Below are positions 36,887 to 45,460 of a stretch of DNA of 64,000 nucleotides, in pieces. The notes under the pieces were generated by a model, which worked only from the letters and a program-made list of their open reading frames with translations, did not search any database and was not told the origin of the DNA. Positions within the stretch are counted from its first letter, which is position 1, and each line of letters opens with the position of its first letter. Position numbers and translations under genes: made by a program. Source of the stretch: Lachnospiraceae bacterium (GTDB lineage Bacteria; Bacillota; Clostridia; Lachnospirales; Lachnospiraceae); contig JAKSRY010000005.1 of assembly GCA_024403415.1 (NCBI GenBank), positions 1 through 64,000 on the forward strand, given 5' to 3'.

Positions 36887-39800
36887 GTGATTCAGGTAAG
36901 ACAAGATATACTACTGAACAATTAAAAGTTATTGAATCAAGAGGAAAGAATCTTCTTGTTTCGGCAGCGGCCGGTTCGGGTAAGACAGCAGTTCTTGTTG
37001 AGAGAATAATTCAGAAAATTCTGGATAATAACCATCCGATGGATATTGACAGACTGCTTGTGGTTACTTTCACTGAGGCAGCTGCTTCAGAAATGCGTGA
37101 AAGAATCGGTAAGGCAATAGAAGAAGCACTCGATAGAAATCCTTCAGATGCGCATCTTCAAAAGCAGGCAGCATTGCTTTACAAAGCGCAGATTTCGACA
37201 ATACACAGTTTTTGTATGAATATCATCAGAAATAACTTTAACGTTATAGGCCTTGACCCAAACTTCAGAGTGGCGGATGAAAATGAATTAACTCTGTTAA
37301 TGGAGGATATTCTGGATGCTCTTTTTGAAGAGAAATATAAGAATAAGGACGAGCAATTCCTTACACTTGTAGACTATTTTCTTAAGAATTGTACGGATTC
37401 AGTATTAAGAGATGCGGTTTTGTCGCTATATAAATTCTCGGAGGGTTATCCATATCCTGAGGAATGGCTTGATGAATGTCGGAATCAATACAGGATTAAT
37501 GGTATAAAAGAGTTTGAAGAGTCGGTACATGTACAATTTATTCTGGAATATATGCGCGAAAAACTCAAAGATGTGCTGGAGGAGATTGAGGGAGCAAGAG
37601 AAATTGCGGCCATGCCGGGAGCACCGGCCAAGTATGAAGATACTATAGAAAATGATATAGATGCGGTAAACAGTCTTCTTAGTACTTCATCTTATGGTGA
37701 AGTAAATGACATGCTAAAAAGCTTTAAGTGGTCAACCTTACCACGCAAAGGTTCAAAAGATGATCCTGATGTAGTAGAGCAATTTCAAAAGTACAGGGAT
37801 GGATATAAGAAAGCTGTAACGGGAGATAATCAGGGAGCACTCAAAAACCTCTTTTCTGAAACGGCAGAGTGTGAGGTCAAAAGGCTTAATAAAATATCAC
37901 CAGTTATCGAAGAACTCGTTGATTTGACAAAAGAATTTGCTGACATATTTCAGACCGGCAAACAGGAAAAGGGTATCATAAGTTTTTCTGACATGGAAAG
38001 GTATGCCTTAAATATTTTATGGTCGGTTGACGAAAATGGAGAACATATTCCATCAAAAACTGCATTGGAATATCGTGACATGTTTGATGAATTAATGATG
38101 GATGAATATCAGGACTGTAATAGGATACAGGAGTTATTAATATCATCAATTTCGAACTCTTCAGAGCAATCCGGCAACAGGTTTATGGTAGGAGATGTTA
38201 AGCAAAGTATCTATAAGTTCAGATTAGCCAATCCTGAAATTTTTATTGAAAAATACAAGTGTTACAAAACTAATGACTCAAATAGTCAATCAGACCGGAT
38301 TGATACTGCAAATGAACGTATAGATTTGCATAAAAACTTCAGAAGCCGCAGAAATGTGGTAAATTCTGTCAATGACTTATTTGGTCAAATTATGAATGAA
38401 AGTGTTGGCGGAGTGAAATATGATAATGATGCAAGACTGGTTTATGGGGCATCATTTCCTAATGATTTACCTAATGACAATGACAGATATGATGATGATC
38501 CGGACCCGGAATATGATACGGAACTACTGCTTACAGTAAATGATAGCGACAGTGATTTATCGAAGGGAGAAAGCGAGGCAGTTCTTATAGCACACAGAAT
38601 AAAGTCGCTCAAAAAGACGCTTAAGGTCGTGGATAAGGATACTAAAAAATTACGACCGCTTCGTTATTCCGATATTGTTATTCTTGTCAGATCAATGTCA
38701 GATACCGCTGAAGGAATTAAGAAGATTTTTGCCGGGGAAGGAATTCCTGTCCATATGTCAATGAATTCCGGATTTTATGATACAAGAGAAATTCAGACAG
38801 TTATTCAGCTGCTTAAGACAATAGATAACCCCAGACAGGATATTGCTCTATATGGAACAATGACTTCCTATTTTGGAAACTTTACCGAAAACGACGTTGC
38901 AAATATCAAGGTAGAAGCAAAAAGACTGCTTAATGAGCAGAAGGAAACAGCAGCGGCCAATATGCCTGCTAGATCTATCAGGTGTTTATATGACAGTCTT
39001 CTGCTGGTAAAAAACTATAATGATAAGGTTGCAGGTTTTATTTCCTTTCTTGAATTATGGAGAGAACGAGCTGTTTTCAGATCCATACATCAGCTGATAC
39101 TTGATTTAATCCTTGAATCGGGTTTCGTGGACTATATAGGAGCTATGCCCGGCGGAGATGTCAGAAGCAGTAATGTGTTGCTGCTTGTTGAACAGGCTAA
39201 AAATTTTGAAGGAACTAACTACAGAGGTTTATTTAATTTTGTCAGGTATCTCGAAAAAATCAAGAAAATCAATAATGATATTGGAGAAGCCGATGTCCTT
39301 GATGAAAACGCAAATGTTGTAAGAGTAATGACAATTCATAAATCAAAAGGACTTGAGTTTCCGGTATGTTTTCTGGCCGGTGTGCATAAACAGTTCAATA
39401 TGAGGGATACCACAGGGACAATCGTTTCGGATATGGATTTTGGTGTGGGTATATCATATTTGGACATTTCAAGAAGGATAAAAAGTACCCTTCTGTTTCG
39501 AAAGGCTGTTAACTTAAAAATCAGACAGGATACACTTGGTGAGGAAATTCGTATTCTCTATGTGGCGCTTACCAGGGCAAAAGAGAAAATGATTATCACG
39601 GGAATTCTTAAAAGTGAGGATGAATTTGATTCATTAACAGACAGAGCATTATGCTGCAAAAAGAATATGGGTTATGCTCAAATTATGGAATCTAAAAGTT
39701 ATTTGGATTTGTTGGTTCCTTTATATAACACTGCAAAACTTGTTGGAGGACTTGATGACGAACCTGATATAGAAGATACCTTTGACAAAATAGCTGCGCG

Positions 39801-40557
39801 CGGAGAATTGCGTAAGCATATAGAGAATGATTTATCTGCAAATAAAGAAGTTGATGAGTTAGTAAAACGTATTGAACTTGAATATCCATATAAGCAATTG
39901 GCTGGAATGGTTCTGAAAACCAGTGTTTCAGATATTAAAAAAGCATATCTTGATACTTCTGATGCAAAAGAACTATTTAAGTCAGATGAGTCTGATGAAA
40001 AGTACATTCCTAAATTTGTTTCAGATGTTGAGAATACACTTTCAGGAACTGACCGAGGCAGTGCGTATCATAAAGTGATGGAACTACTCGATTTTGACAA
40101 TGAGGATATTAAATCACAAATTAATTCTTGGATAGATAAAAAGCTGATATCAGAAGCTTGGGCCAAAGCCATATCTGCTACCAAAATTAAGAATATGATG
40201 AATAGTAATCTGGGGCAGAGAATGAAAAAAGCACAGCAAATTGGATTGTTGAGGAGAGAGCAGCCTTTTGTTCTTTCAATTGATGCTAATAAAGCTAACT
40301 CGGAATATCCGGAAGGTGAGAGAGTACTGCTGCAGGGTATTATCGATGCATTCTTTATTGAAGACGGAGAAATTGTTCTGATGGATTACAAAACAGATGT
40401 TATCAAAAAAGAGGATGATTTAATCGACAGATATGCTATTCAGCTGGATTATTATATTGAAGCCTTAGAAAGAATAACCGGCATGCATGTGAAGGAGAGT
40501 TTACTTTATTCATTTGCACTTGAAAAAGAAATAGCTTACACAAGCTGTGAAAGATAG
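36883..40557 (+). CDS. addA: AddA subunit of the ATP-dependent helicase/nuclease
   Basis: The 1224-residue UvrD/Rep-type helicase-nuclease has Walker A 'SAAAGSGKTAVLVERI' near residue 30, 'VTFTEAAASEMRERI', motif II in 'LMMDEYQDCN', 'MVGDVKQSIYKFRLANPEIF', helicase motif V/VI 'VMTIHKSKGLEFPVCF' and 'RILYVALTRAKEKM'. The C-terminal nuclease domain has 'GSAYHKVMELLDF' and 'GIIDAFF...LMDYKTD'. It starts at GTG 36883 overlapping the addB stop, with aaagga upstream. The last 22 bases overlap the end of the convergent CYTH gene. Confidence 0.96.
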   Translation: MSDSGKTRYTTEQLKVIESRGKNLLVSAAAGSGKTAVLVERIIQKILDNNHPMDIDRLLVVTFTEAAASEMRERIGKAIEEALDRNPSDAHLQKQAALLYKAQISTIHSFCMNIIRNNFNVIGLDPNFRVADENELTLLMEDILDALFEEKYKNKDEQFLTLVDYFLKNCTDSVLRDAVLSLYKFSEGYPYPEEWLDECRNQYRINGIKEFEESVHVQFILEYMREKLKDVLEEIEGAREIAAMPGAPAKYEDTIENDIDAVNSLLSTSSYGEVNDMLKSFKWSTLPRKGSKDDPDVVEQFQKYRDGYKKAVTGDNQGALKNLFSETAECEVKRLNKISPVIEELVDLTKEFADIFQTGKQEKGIISFSDMERYALNILWSVDENGEHIPSKTALEYRDMFDELMMDEYQDCNRIQELLISSISNSSEQSGNRFMVGDVKQSIYKFRLANPEIFIEKYKCYKTNDSNSQSDRIDTANERIDLHKNFRSRRNVVNSVNDLFGQIMNESVGGVKYDNDARLVYGASFPNDLPNDNDRYDDDPDPEYDTELLLTVNDSDSDLSKGESEAVLIAHRIKSLKKTLKVVDKDTKKLRPLRYSDIVILVRSMSDTAEGIKKIFAGEGIPVHMSMNSGFYDTREIQTVIQLLKTIDNPRQDIALYGTMTSYFGNFTENDVANIKVEAKRLLNEQKETAAANMPARSIRCLYDSLLLVKNYNDKVAGFISFLELWRERAVFRSIHQLILDLILESGFVDYIGAMPGGDVRSSNVLLLVEQAKNFEGTNYRGLFNFVRYLEKIKKINNDIGEADVLDENANVVRVMTIHKSKGLEFPVCFLAGVHKQFNMRDTTGTIVSDMDFGVGISYLDISRRIKSTLLFRKAVNLKIRQDTLGEEIRILYVALTRAKEKMIITGILKSEDEFDSLTDRALCCKKNMGYAQIMESKSYLDLLVPLYNTAKLVGGLDDEPDIEDTFDKIAARGELRKHIENDLSANKEVDELVKRIELEYPYKQLAGMVLKTSVSDIKKAYLDTSDAKELFKSDESDEKYIPKFVSDVENTLSGTDRGSAYHKVMELLDFDNEDIKSQINSWIDKKLISEAWAKAISATKIKNMMNSNLGQRMKKAQQIGLLRREQPFVLSIDANKANSEYPEGERVLLQGIIDAFFIEDGEIVLMDYKTDVIKKEDDLIDRYAIQLDYYIEALERITGMHVKESLLYSFALEKEIAYTSCER

Positions 40558-41003
40558 GAATTATAATATTCTTTCTTATCGGTTACATCTTCGCCGAACC
40601 ACTCGGGCTTGATAAAGGCGTTTGCTTTTTCAACCGTTTCGAATTCGACCTCGACAAATGTAAGTCCGTTGAAACGAGCTTCGAAAACATCAAGTTCAGC
40701 GGTTAAGGAATCATGGTCGTTGCCGAGATCTTTGATAGGAATGAGATAACGGGTTTTGGTTATAATATTACCATCACATTTGCGGATTAGATGTTCATAG
40801 GCTTCCTGAGTCAGTGGAAGATTATATTCTTCACGGCTGATGCCATCGATGCTTTTTGACTTATAGGTAAGGAAGTATTCTTCATTTTCACGTCTTACCC
40901 GAACAGTAGGACTGGTATTCAAATATCCCTGTTCCATTTTTTTGAAGGGGTATTTGGTAAGATCCGGCATTTCCTTTATTAAGAATTTTCTTTCAATTTC
41001 CAT
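40536..41003 (-). CDS. CYTH domain protein (triphosphate tunnel metalloenzyme)
   Basis: The 155-residue protein begins with the diagnostic EIERKFLI (ExExK motif) and has 'PTVRVRRENEEYFLTYKSK', 'ITKTRYLIP', 'TAELDVFEARFNGLTFVEVE' and a final 'PEWFGEDVTDKKEYYNSYLS', the acidic/basic tunnel residues of CYTH enzymes. Bacterial members hydrolyse inorganic triphosphate or, rarely, make cAMP; the short single-domain form favours triphosphatase. It lies 57 bases after malQ on the same strand and may be cotranscribed with it. Confidence 0.9.
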   Translation of the reverse strand: MEIERKFLIKEMPDLTKYPFKKMEQGYLNTSPTVRVRRENEEYFLTYKSKSIDGISREEYNLPLTQEAYEHLIRKCDGNIITKTRYLIPIKDLGNDHDSLTAELDVFEARFNGLTFVEVEFETVEKANAFIKPEWFGEDVTDKKEYYNSYLSQLV

Positions 41004-41060
41004 AATAAGTGAATAATCCTTTCATTTTTGGACTGCAGTAGCATATTATTCAACCTGGCA

Positions 41061-42563
41061 TTAATTATTGCATCTGTAATATGTGACAGCCAGCTTTTTC
41101 ATTTTCAAAGCAAGTTCATTTGTAAGCTTTCCGGGAATCAGTCGCCACTTCCAGTTATTACCCAAGGTAGAAGGTGTATTTATTTTAGCTTCATTTCCAA
41201 GTCCAAGATAGTCCTGGATGGGGAATATAGCTATGTCCGCACTTGATTCCATAGCAGTTCTGATAAAGTGCCATGCAACATCTTTATTTCCTTTGAAATT
41301 CATATATTCACGAACATATTCACGTTCTTTTTTGGTCATTATTTCATTAAAATATGCTGTGATTGTATCATTGTCATGTGTTCCCGTATAAACGATTGAA
41401 TTGTTTTCGTACATAAATGGAGCATGATCTGACATCTCTTCAGGGTTGAAACCATAGGTGAGAATTTTCATGCCGGGATAACCACATCTTTTTATAAGTT
41501 TCCTTACAGCTGGGGTTATTAACCCTAAATCTTCAGCTATAATGGGGCAGTCACCAAGTTTTGCTTTTACTTCTTTAAATAGATCATAGCCGGGTCCCTT
41601 TACCCAATGCCCGTTTCTGGCAGTAGTATCGCGGTAAGGAATATTATAATATGCTTCAAAGCCTCTGAAATGATCTACTCTTACTACGTCATAAAGCTTA
41701 AAAGCAGCTTCAAATCTTGAAATCCACCATTTGTATTCAGTTTTCTTATGATATTCCCAATCATATAAGGGATTTCCCCACAATTGTCCATCTTCAGAAA
41801 AATAATCGGGAGGACAACCTGCAACTCCGGTAGGATAACCATTTTCGTCCAATTGGAATAACTTAGGGTTTGCCCAGGTATCTGCACTGTCTAATGATAC
41901 ATAAATGGGTATATCACCAACTATTTTTATGCCACGATTATTTGCATATTTCTTGAGTTCAGCCCACTGGGTATAAAAAAGATATTGTTGAAATTCGTAG
42001 AAAAGAATCTCATTTTCCAGCTTTTTGGACCACTTCTCAAGTGCTTCCTTGTCACGAAGACGTATGTCTTCTTCCCATTCAAGATAACTTACCGACTTAT
42101 GAGCATCCTTTATGGCCATATAAGTTGCGTAGTTATTAAGCCAGCTCTTGTTCTGTCTGACGAATTTTTGAAAGGCGGGTAATGAGGCTATATCGCTATT
42201 TTTAAAAGCCTTTTTTAGAACCTTGAATCTGTTTTTGTACTGCTTCTCATAATCTACGTAATCGGAGCCGTTACTCTTATCGGTTTCGCCCCAGTTTATA
42301 GAATTTATATCTTTATATGTAATCCACTTTAATTCAACAAGTTTTTCCAAATCAATAAAGTAAGGATTACCTGCAAAGGTAGAAAAGGCCTGATAAGGCG
42401 AATCTCCATAACTTGTCGGACCTAAAGGAAGAATTTGCCAGTATGTCTGACCGGCTTCAACCAAAAAATCAACAAATTCATATGCTTCTTTAGAAAAACA
42501 GCCAATACCGTATTTGCTTGGAAGACTGAATACAGGTAACAATACGCCACAGGATCTTTTCAT
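41061..42563 (-). CDS. malQ: 4-alpha-glucanotransferase (amylomaltase), GH77
   Basis: The 500-residue enzyme transfers maltooligosaccharide segments between alpha-1,4-glucans. GH77 motifs are present: 'LPLGPTSYGDSPYQAFSTFA' near residue 45, 'KIVGDIPIYVSLDSADTWAN', the nucleophile Asp in 'VVRVDHFRGFEAYY', the acid/base Glu in 'PIIAEDLG' and the stabilising Asp in 'TGTHDNDT'. Length is standard. The ribosome site aggag lies 12 bases before the ATG on the minus strand. A role in glycogen or maltodextrin use fits a carbohydrate fermenter. Confidence 0.97.
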   Translation of the reverse strand: MKRSCGVLLPVFSLPSKYGIGCFSKEAYEFVDFLVEAGQTYWQILPLGPTSYGDSPYQAFSTFAGNPYFIDLEKLVELKWITYKDINSINWGETDKSNGSDYVDYEKQYKNRFKVLKKAFKNSDIASLPAFQKFVRQNKSWLNNYATYMAIKDAHKSVSYLEWEEDIRLRDKEALEKWSKKLENEILFYEFQQYLFYTQWAELKKYANNRGIKIVGDIPIYVSLDSADTWANPKLFQLDENGYPTGVAGCPPDYFSEDGQLWGNPLYDWEYHKKTEYKWWISRFEAAFKLYDVVRVDHFRGFEAYYNIPYRDTTARNGHWVKGPGYDLFKEVKAKLGDCPIIAEDLGLITPAVRKLIKRCGYPGMKILTYGFNPEEMSDHAPFMYENNSIVYTGTHDNDTITAYFNEIMTKKEREYVREYMNFKGNKDVAWHFIRTAMESSADIAIFPIQDYLGLGNEAKINTPSTLGNNWKWRLIPGKLTNELALKMKKLAVTYYRCNN

Positions 42564-42748
42564 CTCAATTTATACTCCTAACTAATGATTGTATATTATG
42601 CTTAAAATCGTTTTACACTTTATCTGTTTTTTATCTTTTCTTTATTTTATCTGTTTCCATTCCTATTTATTATACACGAAAATATACAATTTAGATATTG
42701 AAGTATTTGTAAAATGATAACCCAAAATAAAAAATTAAAATAAAAGTG
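42564..42748. other. Intergenic region between malQ and the PadR operon
   Basis: AT-rich spacer forming the first half of a 409-base gap. It must hold the malQ promoter on the minus strand; only weak boxes (gtgtaa, 17 bases, tataca, read on the minus strand) are visible. No coding frame or strong hairpin was seen. Confidence 0.4.
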
Positions 42749-42777
42749 TTGACACAGAAATTAATAGATGATATAAA
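42749..42777 (+). promoter_or_regulatory. Strong sigma-A promoter of the PadR operon
   Basis: A consensus TTGACA (42749-42754), exact 17-base spacer and TATAAA (42772-42777). Transcription should start near 42784, inside an inverted repeat. Confidence 0.8.
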
Positions 42778-42778
42778 T

Positions 42779-42828
42779 ACTACGACAGCCGTAGTACGAC
42801 AGACATAGCAACGAGAGACGTAGTACGA
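42779..42828 (+). promoter_or_regulatory. Putative PadR operator
   Basis: The inverted repeat actacg-5-cgtagt (42779-42795) covers the predicted transcription start, and the 10-mer cgtagtacga is repeated at 42790-42799 and 42819-42828. Placement over the start of a promoter that drives a padR gene suggests autorepression. Confidence 0.5.
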
Positions 42829-42867
42829 TGGTCGGAGTAAAAACTTTCGATAAATATATCCCGAATC

Positions 42868-42969
42868 ATGCCGGAAGATAAATGGGATATGTGGAAAGGG
42901 TCGCAGAAAAATATAGAGAAAGACTATGAAGTATATTTTTATTGCAATAAAAGAATGAAAGGAGCGTAG
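42868..42969 (+). CDS. Possible 33-codon leader ORF before padR
   Basis: ATG 42868 to TAG 42967-42969 encodes 33 residues with many Lys and aromatic residues; the stop lies three bases before padR and the padR ribosome site (aaagga) is inside it. No ribosome site precedes its own ATG, so translation is uncertain. It could couple to padR or be chance. An inverted repeat atatccc/gggatat (42855-42899) overlaps its start. Confidence 0.25.
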   Translation: MPEDKWDMWKGSQKNIEKDYEVYFYCNKRMKGA

Positions 42970-42972
42970 CAA

Positions 42973-43329
42973 ATGATAGAAATCAGTAGCGATGTAATCC
43001 GTGGCTACAATGATACAATGATACTGTCAATTCTTATGAAGGAACCGTCATACGGATATGAAATATCAAAGCAGATCAGGCAACTGACGGATGAAAAGTA
43101 TATTATTAAAGAAACAACATTATATTCAGCATTTACCAGAATGGAAAAGAATGGTTATATAGAGTCCTTTATCCAACAGGATGTGGATCTTAAAGGAAAG
43201 AAAAGAACCTACTACAGGATCACGGAAGGTGGACAAAACTATTACAAAGAAAAATGTGAGGAATGGGTTCTGACTAAAGAAGTTATTAATCGATTTATTT
43301 TGGAGGGATTGATAGATGGAAACAATTAG
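42973..43329 (+). CDS. PadR family transcriptional regulator
   Basis: The 118-residue winged-helix regulator has 'MILSILMKEPSYGYEISKQI', 'IKETTLYSAFTRMEKNGYIE' and 'KRTYYRITEGGQNYYKE', the standard PadR-N pattern, with almost no C-terminal effector domain (PadR-s2 subfamily). Such small PadR proteins often control membrane-stress genes encoded next to them. aaaggagcg precedes the ATG. The stop overlaps the next gene by 14 bases. Confidence 0.93.
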   Translation: MIEISSDVIRGYNDTMILSILMKEPSYGYEISKQIRQLTDEKYIIKETTLYSAFTRMEKNGYIESFIQQDVDLKGKKRTYYRITEGGQNYYKEKCEEWVLTKEVINRFILEGLIDGNN

Positions 43330-44275
43330 AAATTATCTTGAGGCAATGTTTGCCAATATGCCCAATACACCGGAGGTTATAAGAGCCAAGGATGAGCTAT
43401 GGCAGATGATGGAAGACAATTATGAGGAACTTATAGCTCAGGGAAAAACAGAAAATGAAGCGATTGGTACCGTTATTGCAGAGTTTGGAAATATAAACGA
43501 TCTTGACCTGAACCTTGGTACAGAGGTTCTGGTACAGGATAATACCGAAAAAAGATATATAGATTCCGACACGGCAAAACATTATATAGAAGCAATGGAA
43601 AAGAGAGGATTTCGTATCGGAATAGCAGTCATGTTATGTATAACATGTGTAATTTGGCCGATTCTCTTTAATGGCCTCGGAGCAATAGGAATGTTTGCAC
43701 AGATAGGAATTGCAGTTGCCATCTTTATTAATACAGCAGGGTTAATGAGAGATTACACTTTTGTTGAACAATCGCCATGTTATCTTGATTATGCAACATC
43801 AAATGAGATGACCGATGAGTACAGAAGACTTCAATATACATTAAACATCAGGAAAACAATAGGAGTATTACTCTGTGCGATGTGTTGGGTGCCGGCGGCT
43901 GTTTTGGATGAAATCCCTGTGTTTTCAACCGGTTTGCTAGATGATTTCTCAGCAATCATTTTGTTTATCATGGTTGGAACAGGAGTTTTACTTCTTATTC
44001 ACTCAGCAGATATTAAGAGAAGCTATGAGCGACTTCTTAATGTCAATGATGGAGATACCGTGAGTGCACACTACAAAGATAACGTTCCGGTTAAGCCTAA
44101 ATATATCAACAAGGCAGCTGAAACTGTTATGGAAGTATTCTGGCCGCTTGTTACCTGCGGATATCTTTGCTGGAGTTTCCTTACATTTAATTGGGGAAGA
44201 AGCTGGATTGTATTTCCAATTGGCGCAGCGGTATTCATGGTATTAAAGGCATGCCTTATATCTAAGGATGAATAG
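43316..44275 (+). CDS. HAAS/DUF1700-type membrane protein
   Basis: The 319-residue protein opens with a cytoplasmic helical domain of about 75 residues ('YLEAMFANMPNTPEVIRAKD', 'ELIAQGKTENEAIGTVIAEF') typical of the HAAS/permease-prefix domain found next to PadR genes, then about six hydrophobic helices. Proteins of this type are thought to pair with PadR regulators as membrane sensors or transport subunits; no direct function is known here. Its start lies inside padR, indicating coupled translation. Confidence 0.8.
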   Translation: METIRNYLEAMFANMPNTPEVIRAKDELWQMMEDNYEELIAQGKTENEAIGTVIAEFGNINDLDLNLGTEVLVQDNTEKRYIDSDTAKHYIEAMEKRGFRIGIAVMLCITCVIWPILFNGLGAIGMFAQIGIAVAIFINTAGLMRDYTFVEQSPCYLDYATSNEMTDEYRRLQYTLNIRKTIGVLLCAMCWVPAAVLDEIPVFSTGLLDDFSAIILFIMVGTGVLLLIHSADIKRSYERLLNVNDGDTVSAHYKDNVPVKPKYINKAAETVMEVFWPLVTCGYLCWSFLTFNWGRSWIVFPIGAAVFMVLKACLISKDE

Positions 44276-44372
44276 CGATAAGTATAAAGACTGATAAATA
44301 AATATCTGTTTACAACTTATATATGATAAAAACAGTGTAGATAATACATTTCTTAAACGGAGGAAAAGTTAA

Positions 44373-45227
44373 ATGAAGATTAAAGATAACAGAGGTTCTG
44401 CCAAAGTGGTGATTCTTATCGTTGCTGCATGTATTACTTTAGGATGCATCATTTTTGGAATTTTTAAGTATCTTGGTAATTTCAATAATAAAAACGAAAA
44501 AGGCGAGATTTCAATGGAGGGATCAACTACAAAAGCAATCACTGAAACAATTAGTTCGATTAATGTGAAAGCAGATTTGGGAGATGTCATAATAAAGACA
44601 GGTGATGGAAGTTCTGTAGAATACAAATATTCAAATTCTGCATTAAATCCTGAAATTAAGATCCATAATGGTGAATTGAAAATAGAACAGAGCGGTTCAG
44701 AAAAAATGTTGTTTGGTTTTATATCCTGCGCAGGTTCAGTGAAAAACGGAGTGTCCGGACAAATTGTTGTTACCTTACCCATCGGTACAAGCCTTGATAA
44801 TGTCAGAATAGAAACCGCTCTTGGAAAAATAGATGTATCAGGCATAAGTGCAAAAAATGTAAATGTTGACAGCGATCTTGGAGATATAAACATAAAAGAC
44901 TGTAACATCAGTAATAAAATAGATGCAGACATAGCTTTGGGAGATATTATCTTTACAGATGTTGAGGCAGATGAAATTGATGTTGACCAGGCTTGCGGTG
45001 AGGTTGAAGCAGGAAACGTTACAGTCAGAGAAATGAAAGTAGATAATTCTCTTGGAGATATCAAACTTAACGGTGCAATATATAACCTTAATGCGGATGA
45101 TTCATTGGGAGATATAGAAGTAACAAACAGTATTGATGATTCAGAATGTAAAATCAGACTTGATACATCACTTGGCTCTGTTTATTACAATGGAAATAAG
45201 TACGGAGATGAATTTAAGCTTAACTAA
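44373..45227 (+). CDS. DUF4097-type beta-repeat surface protein
   Basis: The 284-residue protein has an N-terminal membrane helix (6-31) and then a repetitive beta region outside the membrane: ADLGDVIIK, TALGKIDVS, SDLGDINIK, IALGDIIFT, NSLGDIKLN, DSLGDIEVT, TSLGSVYYN, each about 20 residues apart. This LGD-type repeat is the DUF4097 adhesin-like beta-solenoid, found in LiaX and YvlB relatives linked to envelope stress. ggaggaaa supports the ATG. It follows the PadR-HAAS pair by 97 bases, making a three-gene module. Confidence 0.85.
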   Translation: MKIKDNRGSAKVVILIVAACITLGCIIFGIFKYLGNFNNKNEKGEISMEGSTTKAITETISSINVKADLGDVIIKTGDGSSVEYKYSNSALNPEIKIHNGELKIEQSGSEKMLFGFISCAGSVKNGVSGQIVVTLPIGTSLDNVRIETALGKIDVSGISAKNVNVDSDLGDINIKDCNISNKIDADIALGDIIFTDVEADEIDVDQACGEVEAGNVTVREMKVDNSLGDIKLNGAIYNLNADDSLGDIEVTNSIDDSECKIRLDTSLGSVYYNGNKYGDEFKLN

Positions 45228-45290
45228 TGGTGGTAGCTTGATAACAATGGGTGGACTTCCCTGGTTCATATGAAATAAGCGTTATGTGCT

Positions 45291-45334
45291 AAGTGCAGAT
45301 ATCGGTAAGCATTACTGAATCTGCACTTTTTTAT
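45291..45334 (+). terminator. Terminator of the PadR operon
   Basis: aagtgcagat (45291-45300) pairs with atctgcactt (45319-45328); the inner tcggtaa/ttactga extends the stem past one bulged base. A run of Ts follows. Confidence 0.92.
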
Positions 45335-45460
45335 TGTTTGAAAGGTATATGCTATGATATATTAACGTAGTAAATTGATAGCATAAATATAGAATACACC
45401 ATATTTGACATGGTATAAAAATGAAAATTAGGCATATGAGTGTATGGTTGGGAGGAGATA

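Noticed and set aside
44369-45064. 231-codon minus-strand frame opposite the DUF4097 gene
   Set aside because: It is the mirror of a clearly coding, repetitive gene; it has no ribosome site and is biased toward residues produced by antisense reading.
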